From positions 629,685-693,684 of the forward strand of contig NZ_JALGBI010000002.1 of assembly GCF_022809125.1 (NCBI RefSeq): DNA of 64,000 bases, read 5' to 3'. Numbering within the stretch: the first letter of the stretch is position 1; the number at the start of each line of letters is the position of its first letter. This stretch comes from Variovorax terrae. GTDB lineage: Bacteria > Pseudomonadota > Gammaproteobacteria > Burkholderiales > Burkholderiaceae_C. A program made the position numbers and the translations under genes. Positions 9,579 to 16,930 of the stretch are shown here, in pieces. Below the pieces are notes generated by a model, which saw only the letters and a list, made by a program, of their open reading frames with translations, was not told the origin of the DNA and did no database searches.

Positions 9579-10561
9579 AGGTCTGCATCGTCGGCGCCGG
9601 TGCGATCGGTGGATTCATCGGCACCCGCCTCGCAGCGGCCGGGCAGGCCGAGGTCAGTGCGGTGGCGCGCGGCGCCACGCTGGAGGCGTTGCGCCGGCAC
9701 GGCTGGCGCATGAACACGGCGGCCGGGCTGGTGCAAGCGCCCGCGAACGCGAGCGACGACGCGGCCGCGCTAGGCCCGCAGGACCTTGTTGTCATCGCAG
9801 TCAAAGGGGCGGCTCTCACTTCGGTCGCGCGCGGCATTGCCCCGCTGATCGGTCCGAACACGCTGGTGCTGCCAGCCATGAACGGTGTGCCCTGGTGGTT
9901 CTGCCATGGCGTGGCGGGCTTTCCCGGCGGCGCGCTGCAGAGCGTGGACCCCGGAGCCGAGATCGAAATAGCCATCCCTTTTGGGCAGGTGCTGGGTTGC
10001 GTGGTGCATGCCAGCACCTCGACGCCCGAGCCCGGCCTGGTACAACACAAAATGGGCCAGGGCCTGATCGTGGGCGAAGCCAGCGGCGGCAGAAGCGAAC
10101 GGGCGCAGCGCGTCGTGAACCTGCTCTCAGGTGCGGGTTTCGACGCCACGCACTCGGCCGATGTGCGCTATGACATCTGGTACAAGCTGTGGGGCAACAT
10201 GACCATGAACCCGGTGAGTGCCATCACCGGCGCCACGGCCGACCGCGTCCTGGCCGACCCGCTGGTGCGGGGCCTTTGCTCCGCGGCGATGGCCGAAGCC
10301 CAGGCGATAGGCGCGCGCATCGGCTGCTCCATCGAGCAGGATGCGGAAGCCCGCCATGCGATCACCGCCAAGCTAGGCGCCTTCAAAACGTCCATGCTTC
10401 AGGACACCGAGGCAGGCCGCCCCATCGAGCTGGACGCCATCGTCGGCGTGGTGCGCGAGATCGGGCAGCGGCTGGATATCGCCACACCACACACCGACGT
10501 GCTATTCGGTCTTGCCCGACTTTTCGCGCGCGTGCGCGGCCTTTACCCAAAGGAAGATTGA
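9575..10561 (+). CDS. PanE-like 2-dehydropantoate 2-reductase family protein
   Basis: 328 residues. N-terminal Rossmann fold MKVCIVGAGAIGGFIGTRLA with the NADP-binding glycine motif, then the ApbA/PanE C-terminal helical domain with the conserved YDIWYKLWGNMTMNPVSAIT stretch that includes the catalytic Lys. Family members reduce 2-oxo acids to D-2-hydroxy acids. Translationally coupled to the FAH gene and last in the operon. A biosynthetic pantothenate role is unlikely in a catabolic operon. Together with the D-2-hydroxyacid oxidase at 4760 it could form an oxo/hydroxy acid pair; this is inference. Confidence 0.87.
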   Translation: MKVCIVGAGAIGGFIGTRLAAAGQAEVSAVARGATLEALRRHGWRMNTAAGLVQAPANASDDAAALGPQDLVVIAVKGAALTSVARGIAPLIGPNTLVLPAMNGVPWWFCHGVAGFPGGALQSVDPGAEIEIAIPFGQVLGCVVHASTSTPEPGLVQHKMGQGLIVGEASGGRSERAQRVVNLLSGAGFDATHSADVRYDIWYKLWGNMTMNPVSAITGATADRVLADPLVRGLCSAAMAEAQAIGARIGCSIEQDAEARHAITAKLGAFKTSMLQDTEAGRPIELDAIVGVVREIGQRLDIATPHTDVLFGLARLFARVRGLYPKED

Positions 10562-10617
10562 TAGCCAGCTCTGCGGTGAAGACAGCAGAGACGGTACGAC
10601 GCGGCAAGCTGCCTTGA

Positions 10618-10932
10618 CGTTCCTGTATCAAGTGCCAATGGAATATAGAGGAATACAGAAAGGGCGACACCAACCATTCGAACTGTTGGGTTTTCGTCGC
10701 AGTCCCTGGCCCGGCGGAATTCCCGGAATCCAATGACCGTACCCAGGTTCGGTCCATTGTGGATGCGTACAAGCCTCGTGCATGGCAGCAATGCAGTACC
10801 CTCGATCGTCGTGTGCAAGGGGACGCCCAAGCCAACTATGTGGACGACATGCCATCGAAGCTTGGTCAGGCATGGTCGTGGCACGAGCGTCAGGCGGGCC
10901 AAAATGCGCAGTATCGGTTCGAGATCCGCTAG
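10618..10932 (+). pseudogene. start-less open frame, probable remnant of an unrecognised gene
   Basis: An open frame of 104 codons between TGA at 10615 and TAG at 10930. It reads like protein: the beginning gives CIKCQWNIEEYRKGDTN and the end AWSWHERQAGQNAQYRFEIR. It has no ATG, GTG or TTG in its first 45 or so codons and no ribosome site. Base composition is visibly less GC-rich than the hpa-like operon beside it. I do not recognise the family. The simplest reading is the 3' part of a decayed or truncated acquired gene; a chance open frame is the alternative. It is the only content seen in the 420-base gap after the PanE-like gene. Confidence 0.35.
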
Positions 10933-10982
10933 ATCTGGCTTGGCCCCCATGCAACCGGGCTGACGCTGTGCTGGGCGGTACT

Positions 10983-11402
10983 TCAGCTCTGCCGGTCAGA
11001 GGCCGGCATCGCTGCCGGGTCCATCCAAAAGGCTCCCCACAGGTTTCCGTCGCGGTCAGCGAGGTCACGGCCGTACATGAAGCCCAGCTCCTGCACAGGG
11101 TTCACGTCGGCCTGCCCCCCGTGGGCCGCAGCGGCATTGTTCATCGCATCCACGGCGTCGCGGCTGTCCAAGGCCAGCGAAAGCATCACACCGGTGGACC
11201 CGTGCGGCGGGAGCGGCCGATCCGTGAACGTGCGCCACTTGGCGTGCGTGAGCAGCATCGCGTAGATCGCCTCGCTCCACACCATGCAGGCGGCGGTGTC
11301 GTCGCTGAATTGCGGGTTTTGCTGGAATCCCAGCGCCTTGTAGAAGGCGATCGAGGCTTGAAGGTCGGTGACTGGGAGGCTGACGAAAATCATCTTGGTC
11401 AT
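10983..11402 (-). CDS. VOC-family (glyoxalase/bleomycin-resistance-like) protein
   Basis: 139 residues from the ATG at 11400-11402, which gives MTKMIFVSLPVTDLQASIAF, the usual start of this subfamily; an upstream in-frame ATG at 11687 would add an unlike extension. The second beta-alpha-beta module ends in GRDLADRDGNLWGAFWMDP, matching the 'D.dGN.we' signature. These are small cytoplasmic metal-binding proteins (glyoxalase I, fosfomycin resistance and dioxygenase relatives). No substrate can be inferred. It stands alone, flanked by non-coding DNA. Confidence 0.88.
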   Translation of the reverse strand: MTKMIFVSLPVTDLQASIAFYKALGFQQNPQFSDDTAACMVWSEAIYAMLLTHAKWRTFTDRPLPPHGSTGVMLSLALDSRDAVDAMNNAAAAHGGQADVNPVQELGFMYGRDLADRDGNLWGAFWMDPAAMPASDRQS

Positions 11403-11643
11403 GGCGTTTCCTTGGTGGCGGCGTCCTGAGCGTGGACGCTTCACCAGTACGACGAACGACCATAGCCTGAATCGACACGGTGACCCGGGGCCATGCCCCA
11501 GGCCTTCAGTGAACCCGCGTCTCTTGGCGGCTGTGCCCCTCGGCTTGCACGACCCTTGCAGGGACGAACGGTACGGAAGCCTGAGACAGGGGCAGTCGAT
11601 GCGCCGCTGCACCTGCGCAGCGCAAGGGCTCACGGCAAGCGCC

Positions 11644-12231
11644 TTACTCCGGATAGGCTTCGACGTTGATCGATAACCTGACTTCATCGGCGATGGCCGG
11701 CACGCCGAATTTCATGCCGAAATCCGTGCGTTTCAAAGTACCCACGGCGTCAGCGCCGCACATGGGTTTCTTGGTGAAGGGATGAGGGCCGCATTTGAAT
11801 GCCGTGACGGAGAGCTTGAGCGGGCGAGTCACCCCCAGCAACGTCAGGTTTCCGTCGATGCTTTCAACGGCGTCGCCCTTGAAAACGAAGCGGGTCGACT
11901 TGTAGCTCATCTCGGGGAATTCGGCGCTGTTGAAAAAGTCGGACCCGCGCAAATGCTCATCGCGCGAGCGTGTTCCGTCGCTGCGCCGGGCGTCGCCCGA
12001 CGAAACGGATGCCGTCGCGATCCTGACGTCCAGCGAGCCCGATTTCGCCGCCTCGTCGAGCACGATGCGCCCGGTCATCTTGTCAAAACGGCCCTGGATC
12101 GTCGACATGCCGAGGTGGTTGACCGCGAAGCTCGGAAACGAATGCAGGGCGTCGATGGCATAGTTCTGCGGCGCCGCGCTGGCGGTGGACGCCAGGAAAA
12201 CGGCTGAAAGTGCGAGTGAAGAGCGCAGCAT
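11644..12231 (-). CDS. YceI-family periplasmic lipid-binding protein
   Basis: 195 residues from the ATG at 12229-12231. A cleavable signal peptide covers residues 1-19 (MLRSSLALSAVFLASTASAA). The mature part is a YceI lipocalin-like barrel: YAIDALHSFPSFAVNHLGMS, then TGRIVLDEAAKSGSLDV, SVSSGDARRSDGTRSRDEHL and LTLLGVTRPLKLSVTAF. YceI proteins bind isoprenoid quinones or fatty amides in the periplasm and often respond to acid or osmotic stress. It lies 62 bases downstream of the membrane protein at 12294 and may be the last gene of that operon. Confidence 0.93.
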   Translation of the reverse strand: MLRSSLALSAVFLASTASAAPQNYAIDALHSFPSFAVNHLGMSTIQGRFDKMTGRIVLDEAAKSGSLDVRIATASVSSGDARRSDGTRSRDEHLRGSDFFNSAEFPEMSYKSTRFVFKGDAVESIDGNLTLLGVTRPLKLSVTAFKCGPHPFTKKPMCGADAVGTLKRTDFGMKFGVPAIADEVRLSINVEAYPE

Positions 12232-12293
12232 GGTGAGAATCCTTTGCAATCTGAAGTGAAGGGGAATGAGCCGCCAGGCTGAGGTGGGCAGCC

Positions 12294-13115
12294 TCAGGAG
12301 GCTCGCGCGGTCCACAGCGAGATGAACACAGCGAGCAGCATGGGAATGGATGCCGTTGCGGTGGCAACGAAGCTGCGCAGCCAGAAGGCGCGGCCTGGCA
12401 TGGTCTTGATGCGTGCGCAAGCCGGAACGGCCAGCATCGGCAGGAGGCCGTACCAGGGAAGCGAGCCTGTTGCAACGGCCAGCGTGCCCACCAGGCCCGC
12501 GGCCACATGGGCGGGCAGCGCCAGGGTGTGGCCGGTGGGGGCGCTTTTGGGCTTGAGGGCCAGCACAAGCCAGGCGGCTCCCGCACCCGCCGCGGTGGCG
12601 ATGCCCAGTTGAGCCAGCAGTGCGGAAGCGCCCGCGAGCGCCAGGGCGCCGCTGCCGAGACCGAGGACCAAGGCTGAAGCCGATGCGGGCGCCGCGTCTT
12701 CTTCCGAAGCGACGGCGGTATAGGCCAGCGCTGCCACGAAAAGCGCGGCCGCGGCTCCAGCAAGCAGCGCCGTGGCGAGCTCTTGCTGTTGCAGCACACG
12801 CCATGCAACCCATATGGCAGACAGGCCTGCCGCACCGGCGAGCCCCATGCGCAGCCTCCCCGGGGCGATACGCGCCGCCAGCAACTCCAGCGGAACGATC
12901 AACGCAATCAGCAGCATCTCAATCGTGATCAGCTTCTGGAGGGAGGTTGATGCCGTGAATGAGAAACCGATCGTCAGCGCGACGGCGAGGGTAAAGGCAG
13001 CGCCGGTGGCCAGCCCGAGAAAACGCGTCCGGGACAACGGCCAGGCGACTGCCAACGCTGCGAGGAAAGGGGCGACACCCGCCTGTATGGCGGGATGGTC
13101 GAGCAGTTCGTTCAT
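12294..13115 (-). CDS. integral membrane protein of unknown function
   Basis: 273 residues, very rich in Ala, Leu and Val, with about eight hydrophobic segments, for example GVAPFLAALAVAWPL, FLGLATGAAFTLAVALTIGF, LITIEMLLIALIVPLELLAA and SIPMLLAVFISLWTA. I do not recognise a family and see no catalytic motif. It starts 7 bases after the GlcG/HbpS-like gene and is followed by the YceI gene, so it is probably part of the minus-strand operon from 18019. An inner-membrane role beside a quinone-type lipid-binding protein is possible but not supported directly. Confidence 0.7.
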   Translation of the reverse strand: MNELLDHPAIQAGVAPFLAALAVAWPLSRTRFLGLATGAAFTLAVALTIGFSFTASTSLQKLITIEMLLIALIVPLELLAARIAPGRLRMGLAGAAGLSAIWVAWRVLQQQELATALLAGAAAALFVAALAYTAVASEEDAAPASASALVLGLGSGALALAGASALLAQLGIATAAGAGAAWLVLALKPKSAPTGHTLALPAHVAAGLVGTLAVATGSLPWYGLLPMLAVPACARIKTMPGRAFWLRSFVATATASIPMLLAVFISLWTARAS

Positions 13116-13122
13116 GCCGCCG

Positions 13123-13584
13123 TCAGCCCGCGTCGGCGATCAGGCCGGCCTGTTCAATACCCGCAATGGCGCATCGCTCGTCGTTGTCCGGTATGTCGCC
13201 GCTGATCCCCACGGCGCCGATGACAGCGTTGTCGGTGCCGCGCACCAGGACGCCGCCGGGCACCGGGACCATGCGGCCTTCGGAGACGGCATTCAGTGCG
13301 TTGTAGAACCCAGGGTGGGCTTCCGCGCGCTGGGCCAGCACACGGCCGCCCAGCCTCATTCCCAGAGCGCCCCATGCCTTGCCGACAGCAATCTGCGGGC
13401 GCAAGATCCCGGAAGCATCTTCGCGCTTGAACGCGACCAAGTGCCCGCCCGCGTCCAGCACGGCGACGGTGAGCGGCTTGAAGTTCGAGCGACGGCCGAG
13501 CACCAAAGCGGCGTCGACGATCGTTGCGGCGGATGAAAGGCTGAGGCTGGACACGGCAATCTCCGGAATGTTTTCGCTGGACAT
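13123..13584 (-). CDS. GlcG/HbpS (DUF336) family haem-binding-like protein
   Basis: 153 residues from the ATG at 13582-13584, just after the upstream gene. Family hallmarks: PLTVAVLDAGGHLVAFKRED near residue 38, AVGKAWGALGM, and the C-terminal GAVGISGDIPDNDERCAIAG. Members bind haem or cobalamin-like ligands in some bacteria, or sit as uncharacterised GlcG subunits in catabolic operons. No signal peptide is present, so it is probably cytoplasmic. It lies 4 bases after the SnoaL-like gene and should be co-transcribed with it. Confidence 0.88.
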   Translation of the reverse strand: MSSENIPEIAVSSLSLSSAATIVDAALVLGRRSNFKPLTVAVLDAGGHLVAFKREDASGILRPQIAVGKAWGALGMRLGGRVLAQRAEAHPGFYNALNAVSEGRMVPVPGGVLVRGTDNAVIGAVGISGDIPDNDERCAIAGIEQAGLIADAG

Positions 13585-13588
13585 GGAT

Positions 13589-13996
13589 TCAGACGGTGAG
13601 CGCCATTTCGCGCTGGATGATGCGGCTCGCGAAGCGCCACACACCGTCCGTGTCCTGGACGAAGGTATCGAACAGGTCATTGATCCGGACATGTGCGTCT
13701 GCATCCGCCCCCAATTGCTCGAAGGTCATCTGGATCGCCGTGGTATGCACCAAGTTGCCTTCGATCCGGTCCACGCGCAGGTTCGACCAGATGTGCCTGA
13801 CTTTGCGCTCGGGATTGAGCGCGCGCCGGTAGCAGTCGTCCGCTATCTTCTGCCGCCCGATCAGGTCTTGTCCGCCAACGCGCAGCGTTCCGTCTGAAGT
13901 AAACAGCTGCGAGAGTGCGTCGCCATCGGCTCTGTCGGCATGCCATGCGAAGTCGCTGAGCATGCGCTCGATGCTGGGGATATCAAACAGTGCCAT
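13589..13996 (-). CDS. SnoaL-like (NTF2-fold) protein
   Basis: 135 residues from the ATG at 13994-13996 (MALFDIPSIERMLSDFAWHA), chosen for a GGAACCG ribosome site and the shorter overlap with the upstream cupin; ATGs at 14008 and 14047 are alternatives. It is a one-domain SnoaL_4-type protein with DGDALSQLFTSDGTL near residue 22 and a C-terminal VWRFASRIIQREM strand. NTF2-fold proteins of this kind include ring-hydroxylating dioxygenase beta subunits, cyclases and dehydratases. The 14-base overlap with the cupin gene suggests coupled translation. The reaction is unknown. Confidence 0.85.
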   Translation of the reverse strand: MALFDIPSIERMLSDFAWHADRADGDALSQLFTSDGTLRVGGQDLIGRQKIADDCYRRALNPERKVRHIWSNLRVDRIEGNLVHTTAIQMTFEQLGADADAHVRINDLFDTFVQDTDGVWRFASRIIQREMALTV

Positions 13997-14882
13997 CGTC
14001 GGTTCCATCCACGGTTTCGAATTCTTCGGTGCTGTCTTCAGGGACAACGATTGGCGGCAAGCCCATCAGGAAGATGACCAGTTCCGAGTGGGCCCTGATC
14101 GTGGCTTGCTCGCCCGGTTCGATCTGCACGGCGTCGTACTCGCCGATGGGCTCGCGGCCTGCCTCACCGCTTCCCTGGGTCACGAACAGCAGCCGCCGCG
14201 CGCTGTCGTGCACCGAAGTCCAATCGCCTCCAGCTTCGATGCGCACCATCTCCACCCAGACGCCACGCTCGGAAAACGCGCCGAGAAACTTCTTGCGGGT
14301 TTTGGGGGTTTCCGGCGTGGGAAGCCAGTTGAACCGCTGCGGGTCGGCAATGACGACTTTGGGGTAGCGCGGCATCGGGTACTTCAGGCGCTCGCCAAAA
14401 ACATGTTCCCAGATGACGTTGAGGCCCCATTCCATTCTGCCGTCCGGATGGCGGTAGTTCGGCCCGACGAATTCCCCGGTCTTCGCCAGTTCCGCGCGGG
14501 CTGCCAGCCGCTGGCCCATGCTCATGAAGCCGCAGCCTGAGGCGCCTCCAAACTGCAGGACCAGCTGCAGCCGTTCCCCCGGAGGCGTCTTGCCCAGTGG
14601 ATCGTCCTGCGGTCCGTAGGGCATGCCCTCGGCGAAATAGCCGACCTGGCCTTCTTTCTGCTTCAATCCGTCGCCGATATTCATGTCGCCGCGCAGCGGC
14701 AGCCGGATCTGGTCGAAGTTGTGCCGGTGGCGCGGCATGTGAAAGTCGCCGTCCTGTCTGCCCAGCACCAGCATGAAGTTGTCGCGTGAGGATGGATCGC
14801 CTTCCAGGCAATACTGAAAGACGAGGTTGCCGCTGGGATGGTCCTTGTGCCAGTCCGAAGGGGAGAAGCGTTTTGTTTTCAT
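13983..14882 (-). CDS. bicupin-like protein of unknown substrate
   Basis: 299 residues from the ATG at 14880-14882. Two cupin halves are visible: a first near residues 35-110 with MPRHRHNFDQIRLPLRGDMN (His52, His54) and a second near 215-285 with WVEMVRIEAGGDWTSVHDSA followed by IEPGEQATIRAHSELVIFLM. The first half has a plausible metal-binding His pair, the second keeps only one His, as in other bicupins with one active site. No signal peptide. It sits between the Bug genes and a SnoaL-like gene, so a dioxygenase, isomerase or decarboxylase in a catabolic route is likely. No precise family is recognised. Confidence 0.75.
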   Translation of the reverse strand: MKTKRFSPSDWHKDHPSGNLVFQYCLEGDPSSRDNFMLVLGRQDGDFHMPRHRHNFDQIRLPLRGDMNIGDGLKQKEGQVGYFAEGMPYGPQDDPLGKTPPGERLQLVLQFGGASGCGFMSMGQRLAARAELAKTGEFVGPNYRHPDGRMEWGLNVIWEHVFGERLKYPMPRYPKVVIADPQRFNWLPTPETPKTRKKFLGAFSERGVWVEMVRIEAGGDWTSVHDSARRLLFVTQGSGEAGREPIGEYDAVQIEPGEQATIRAHSELVIFLMGLPPIVVPEDSTEEFETVDGTDDGTV

Positions 14883-14934
14883 ATCTATTCGTGTGATGGC
14901 TGTGTCGTTGGAGTGCTGAAAAAATCCGAAGGAC

Positions 14935-15921
14935 TCAATCGGCGCGTATGCCCGCGGCCTTGATGACGGCGCCCCACCGGTCGCTTTCGGCGGCCACCAG
15001 TCTCTTGAATTCCTCGGGTGTTCCCGGTGTTGGCTGCAGGCCGGACTCGGCGAAGCGTTTTTGCACGTTCGCATCGAGCATCGCCCGCCGCAACCCGGTG
15101 TTCAACCGGTCGACGATCGCAGGCGGCATGCCGGCCGGGCCGAGCAGGCCGTGCAGCGTGAAGGCAAGCATGTTCTTCAGGCCCAATTCGGTGAACGTGG
15201 GAACATCGGGAATGGTGGCGATGCGCTGGGTCGCGGTGACGGCCAGCGGGCGCACTTGTCCTGCGCGGATGTTCTGCAACCCGATGGTGAGGTCCATCAT
15301 CATGCATTCGACCTGGCCGCCAATCACATCCTGGATGGCAGGCGAGCCGCCCTTGTAGGACACATGCGTCAGCTGGATGCCCGCGCTGCGCTGCAGCAGC
15401 TCCATCGCGATGCGGTGCAGCGATCCACTGCCTGCGGACGCGAAGTTCACCTTGCCGGGGTACTTCTTTGCATACGCGAGAAACTCCGCCAGGGTTTTGG
15501 CGGGAAAAGCCGGATTGACGACCAGGGTGACCGGAACCTGCCCGATGGCCCCGATGTACGTGAAGTCCTTGTCCTTGTCGTACGGAAGCTTGGCGTACAA
15601 GTGCGGGTTGAACAGCAGCGTGGAATTCTCGGCATTCATGATCGTGTAGCCGTCCGGCTTGGATTGCATGAGCGCGCTGACAGCGATGTTCCCGGAAGCG
15701 CCCGGCCGGTTGTCCACCACCAGCGGTTGCCCGAGGCCGGGCTGCATGCCTTCGGCCAGCCCGCGCACCACGGCATCGGTGGCGCCTCCCGCAGGAAAGC
15801 CCACGATCCATCGGATGGGTTTGGTGGGATAGCTTTCCTGGGCCATGGCCGGCCGGATCATGGTCTGTGCGAGGGCCGCGGCCAGGCTCGCGGCGAAAGT
15901 ACGTCTTTTCATCGTTTTCAT
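14935..15921 (-). CDS. Bug/TctC-family periplasmic substrate-binding protein
   Basis: 328 residues with a signal peptide (RRTFAASLAAALAQ ... PAMAQ, about 27 residues) and a mature start YPTKPIRWIVGFPAGGATDA typical of Bug proteins. Further family blocks: PLVVDNRPGASGNIA, KPDGYTIMN, THVSYKGGSPAIQDVIGGQV and the C-terminal TPGTPEEFKRLVAAESDRWG. Bug proteins bind carboxylates, amides or similar small molecules by a Venus-flytrap fold. No TctA/TctB permease occurs in the window, so uptake must use one elsewhere, or the protein acts as a sensor. It follows a second Bug gene by 24 bases. Confidence 0.95.
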   Translation of the reverse strand: MKTMKRRTFAASLAAALAQTMIRPAMAQESYPTKPIRWIVGFPAGGATDAVVRGLAEGMQPGLGQPLVVDNRPGASGNIAVSALMQSKPDGYTIMNAENSTLLFNPHLYAKLPYDKDKDFTYIGAIGQVPVTLVVNPAFPAKTLAEFLAYAKKYPGKVNFASAGSGSLHRIAMELLQRSAGIQLTHVSYKGGSPAIQDVIGGQVECMMMDLTIGLQNIRAGQVRPLAVTATQRIATIPDVPTFTELGLKNMLAFTLHGLLGPAGMPPAIVDRLNTGLRRAMLDANVQKRFAESGLQPTPGTPEEFKRLVAAESDRWGAVIKAAGIRAD

Positions 15922-15945
15922 AAGTGTTTCCAGATGGGCGGTGCC

Positions 15946-16920
15946 CTAGTCGTCCGAGGTGTAGCCGGTTTGCTGGACGACCGGAGCCCAGCGCTCCAGA
16001 TCCGTCTTGATGAGCGTGGCAAAGCGGTCTGAGGGCAAGGTGAACGATTCCATCGCCATCTTGGCAAGCGTCTCGCGCGTGTCGGGCGCTTTGAACGCTT
16101 CAGCGATGGCCGTGTTCGTTGCCGCAACGATGGATTCCGGTGTCTTGGCCGGGAGGAACAGGCCAAACCAGGTCATGGACTCCAGCATCGGAAACCCGGC
16201 CTCGCGGAATGTGGGCACGTCAGGGGCAAACCGGGAGCGGGCGGGACTCGATACCGCGAGAATCCGTGCCTTGCCGGCCTGGGCAAACGGCAACTGCTCG
16301 CCCAGCACGTTCACGCTGGCCGCAATCTGCCCGGCAACCATGTCCTGCAGTGCGAGGATCGAGCCGCGATAGGGAACGTGCGTCAGTTCAAAGCCCGCAG
16401 CCTGCGACAGCAGCCAGCCTGTGAAGTGCAATGTGCTTCCGGCGCCGGACGTGCCGTAGGTTGCCCTGGTCGGATTCGCTTTCGCCCATCGTACAAAGTC
16501 GCTCAGCGTTCGAACCTCGGCAGGCACCGAAGGGCCTACCGCGAAGCCCAGCGGCACCATCGAAAGCGCCGTCACGGGCTGCAGGTCGATCAACGGCCGG
16601 TAGGTCAGCTTGCGATAGACGTGTGGATAGATCGTCATCATGGCGTCGGGGGTGACCAGCATGACGCTGCCGTCGGCCGGAGACTGCCGCACGTTGTCGA
16701 CCGCAAGCCGGCCGCCGGCGCCGGCGCGGTTGTCCACCACATGGGGGACGCCGGACTGGCTCAGTTTGGTGGCGACGAGACGCGCCACCACGTCGGCCGC
16801 GCTTCCTGGCGGAAAGCCGACGCAGACACGCACCGCTGCCCGTTGTGCCCGTGCAGCCGTGCCCTGGATGCCTGTGAGAAGGCCCGCCAATCCCCCGGCC
16901 ATGTGTCTGCGTGTGATCAT
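15946..16920 (-). CDS. Bug/TctC-family periplasmic substrate-binding protein
   Basis: 324 residues from the ATG at 16918-16920, which has an AAGGAG ribosome site; the upstream in-frame ATG at 17001 lies inside the porin gene. Tat-like N-terminus MITRRHMAGGLAGLLTGIQG with twin Arg at residues 4-5. Mature blocks: VRVCVGFPPGSAADVVARLV, HVVDNRAGAGGRLAVDN, THVPYRGSILALQDMVAGQI and VPTFREAGFP. Only distantly similar to the Bug protein encoded next to it, so not a recent tandem duplicate. Starts 10 bases after the porin gene. Confidence 0.94.
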   Translation of the reverse strand: MITRRHMAGGLAGLLTGIQGTAARAQRAAVRVCVGFPPGSAADVVARLVATKLSQSGVPHVVDNRAGAGGRLAVDNVRQSPADGSVMLVTPDAMMTIYPHVYRKLTYRPLIDLQPVTALSMVPLGFAVGPSVPAEVRTLSDFVRWAKANPTRATYGTSGAGSTLHFTGWLLSQAAGFELTHVPYRGSILALQDMVAGQIAASVNVLGEQLPFAQAGKARILAVSSPARSRFAPDVPTFREAGFPMLESMTWFGLFLPAKTPESIVAATNTAIAEAFKAPDTRETLAKMAMESFTLPSDRFATLIKTDLERWAPVVQQTGYTSDD

Positions 16921-16930
16921 GCTGGCTCCT

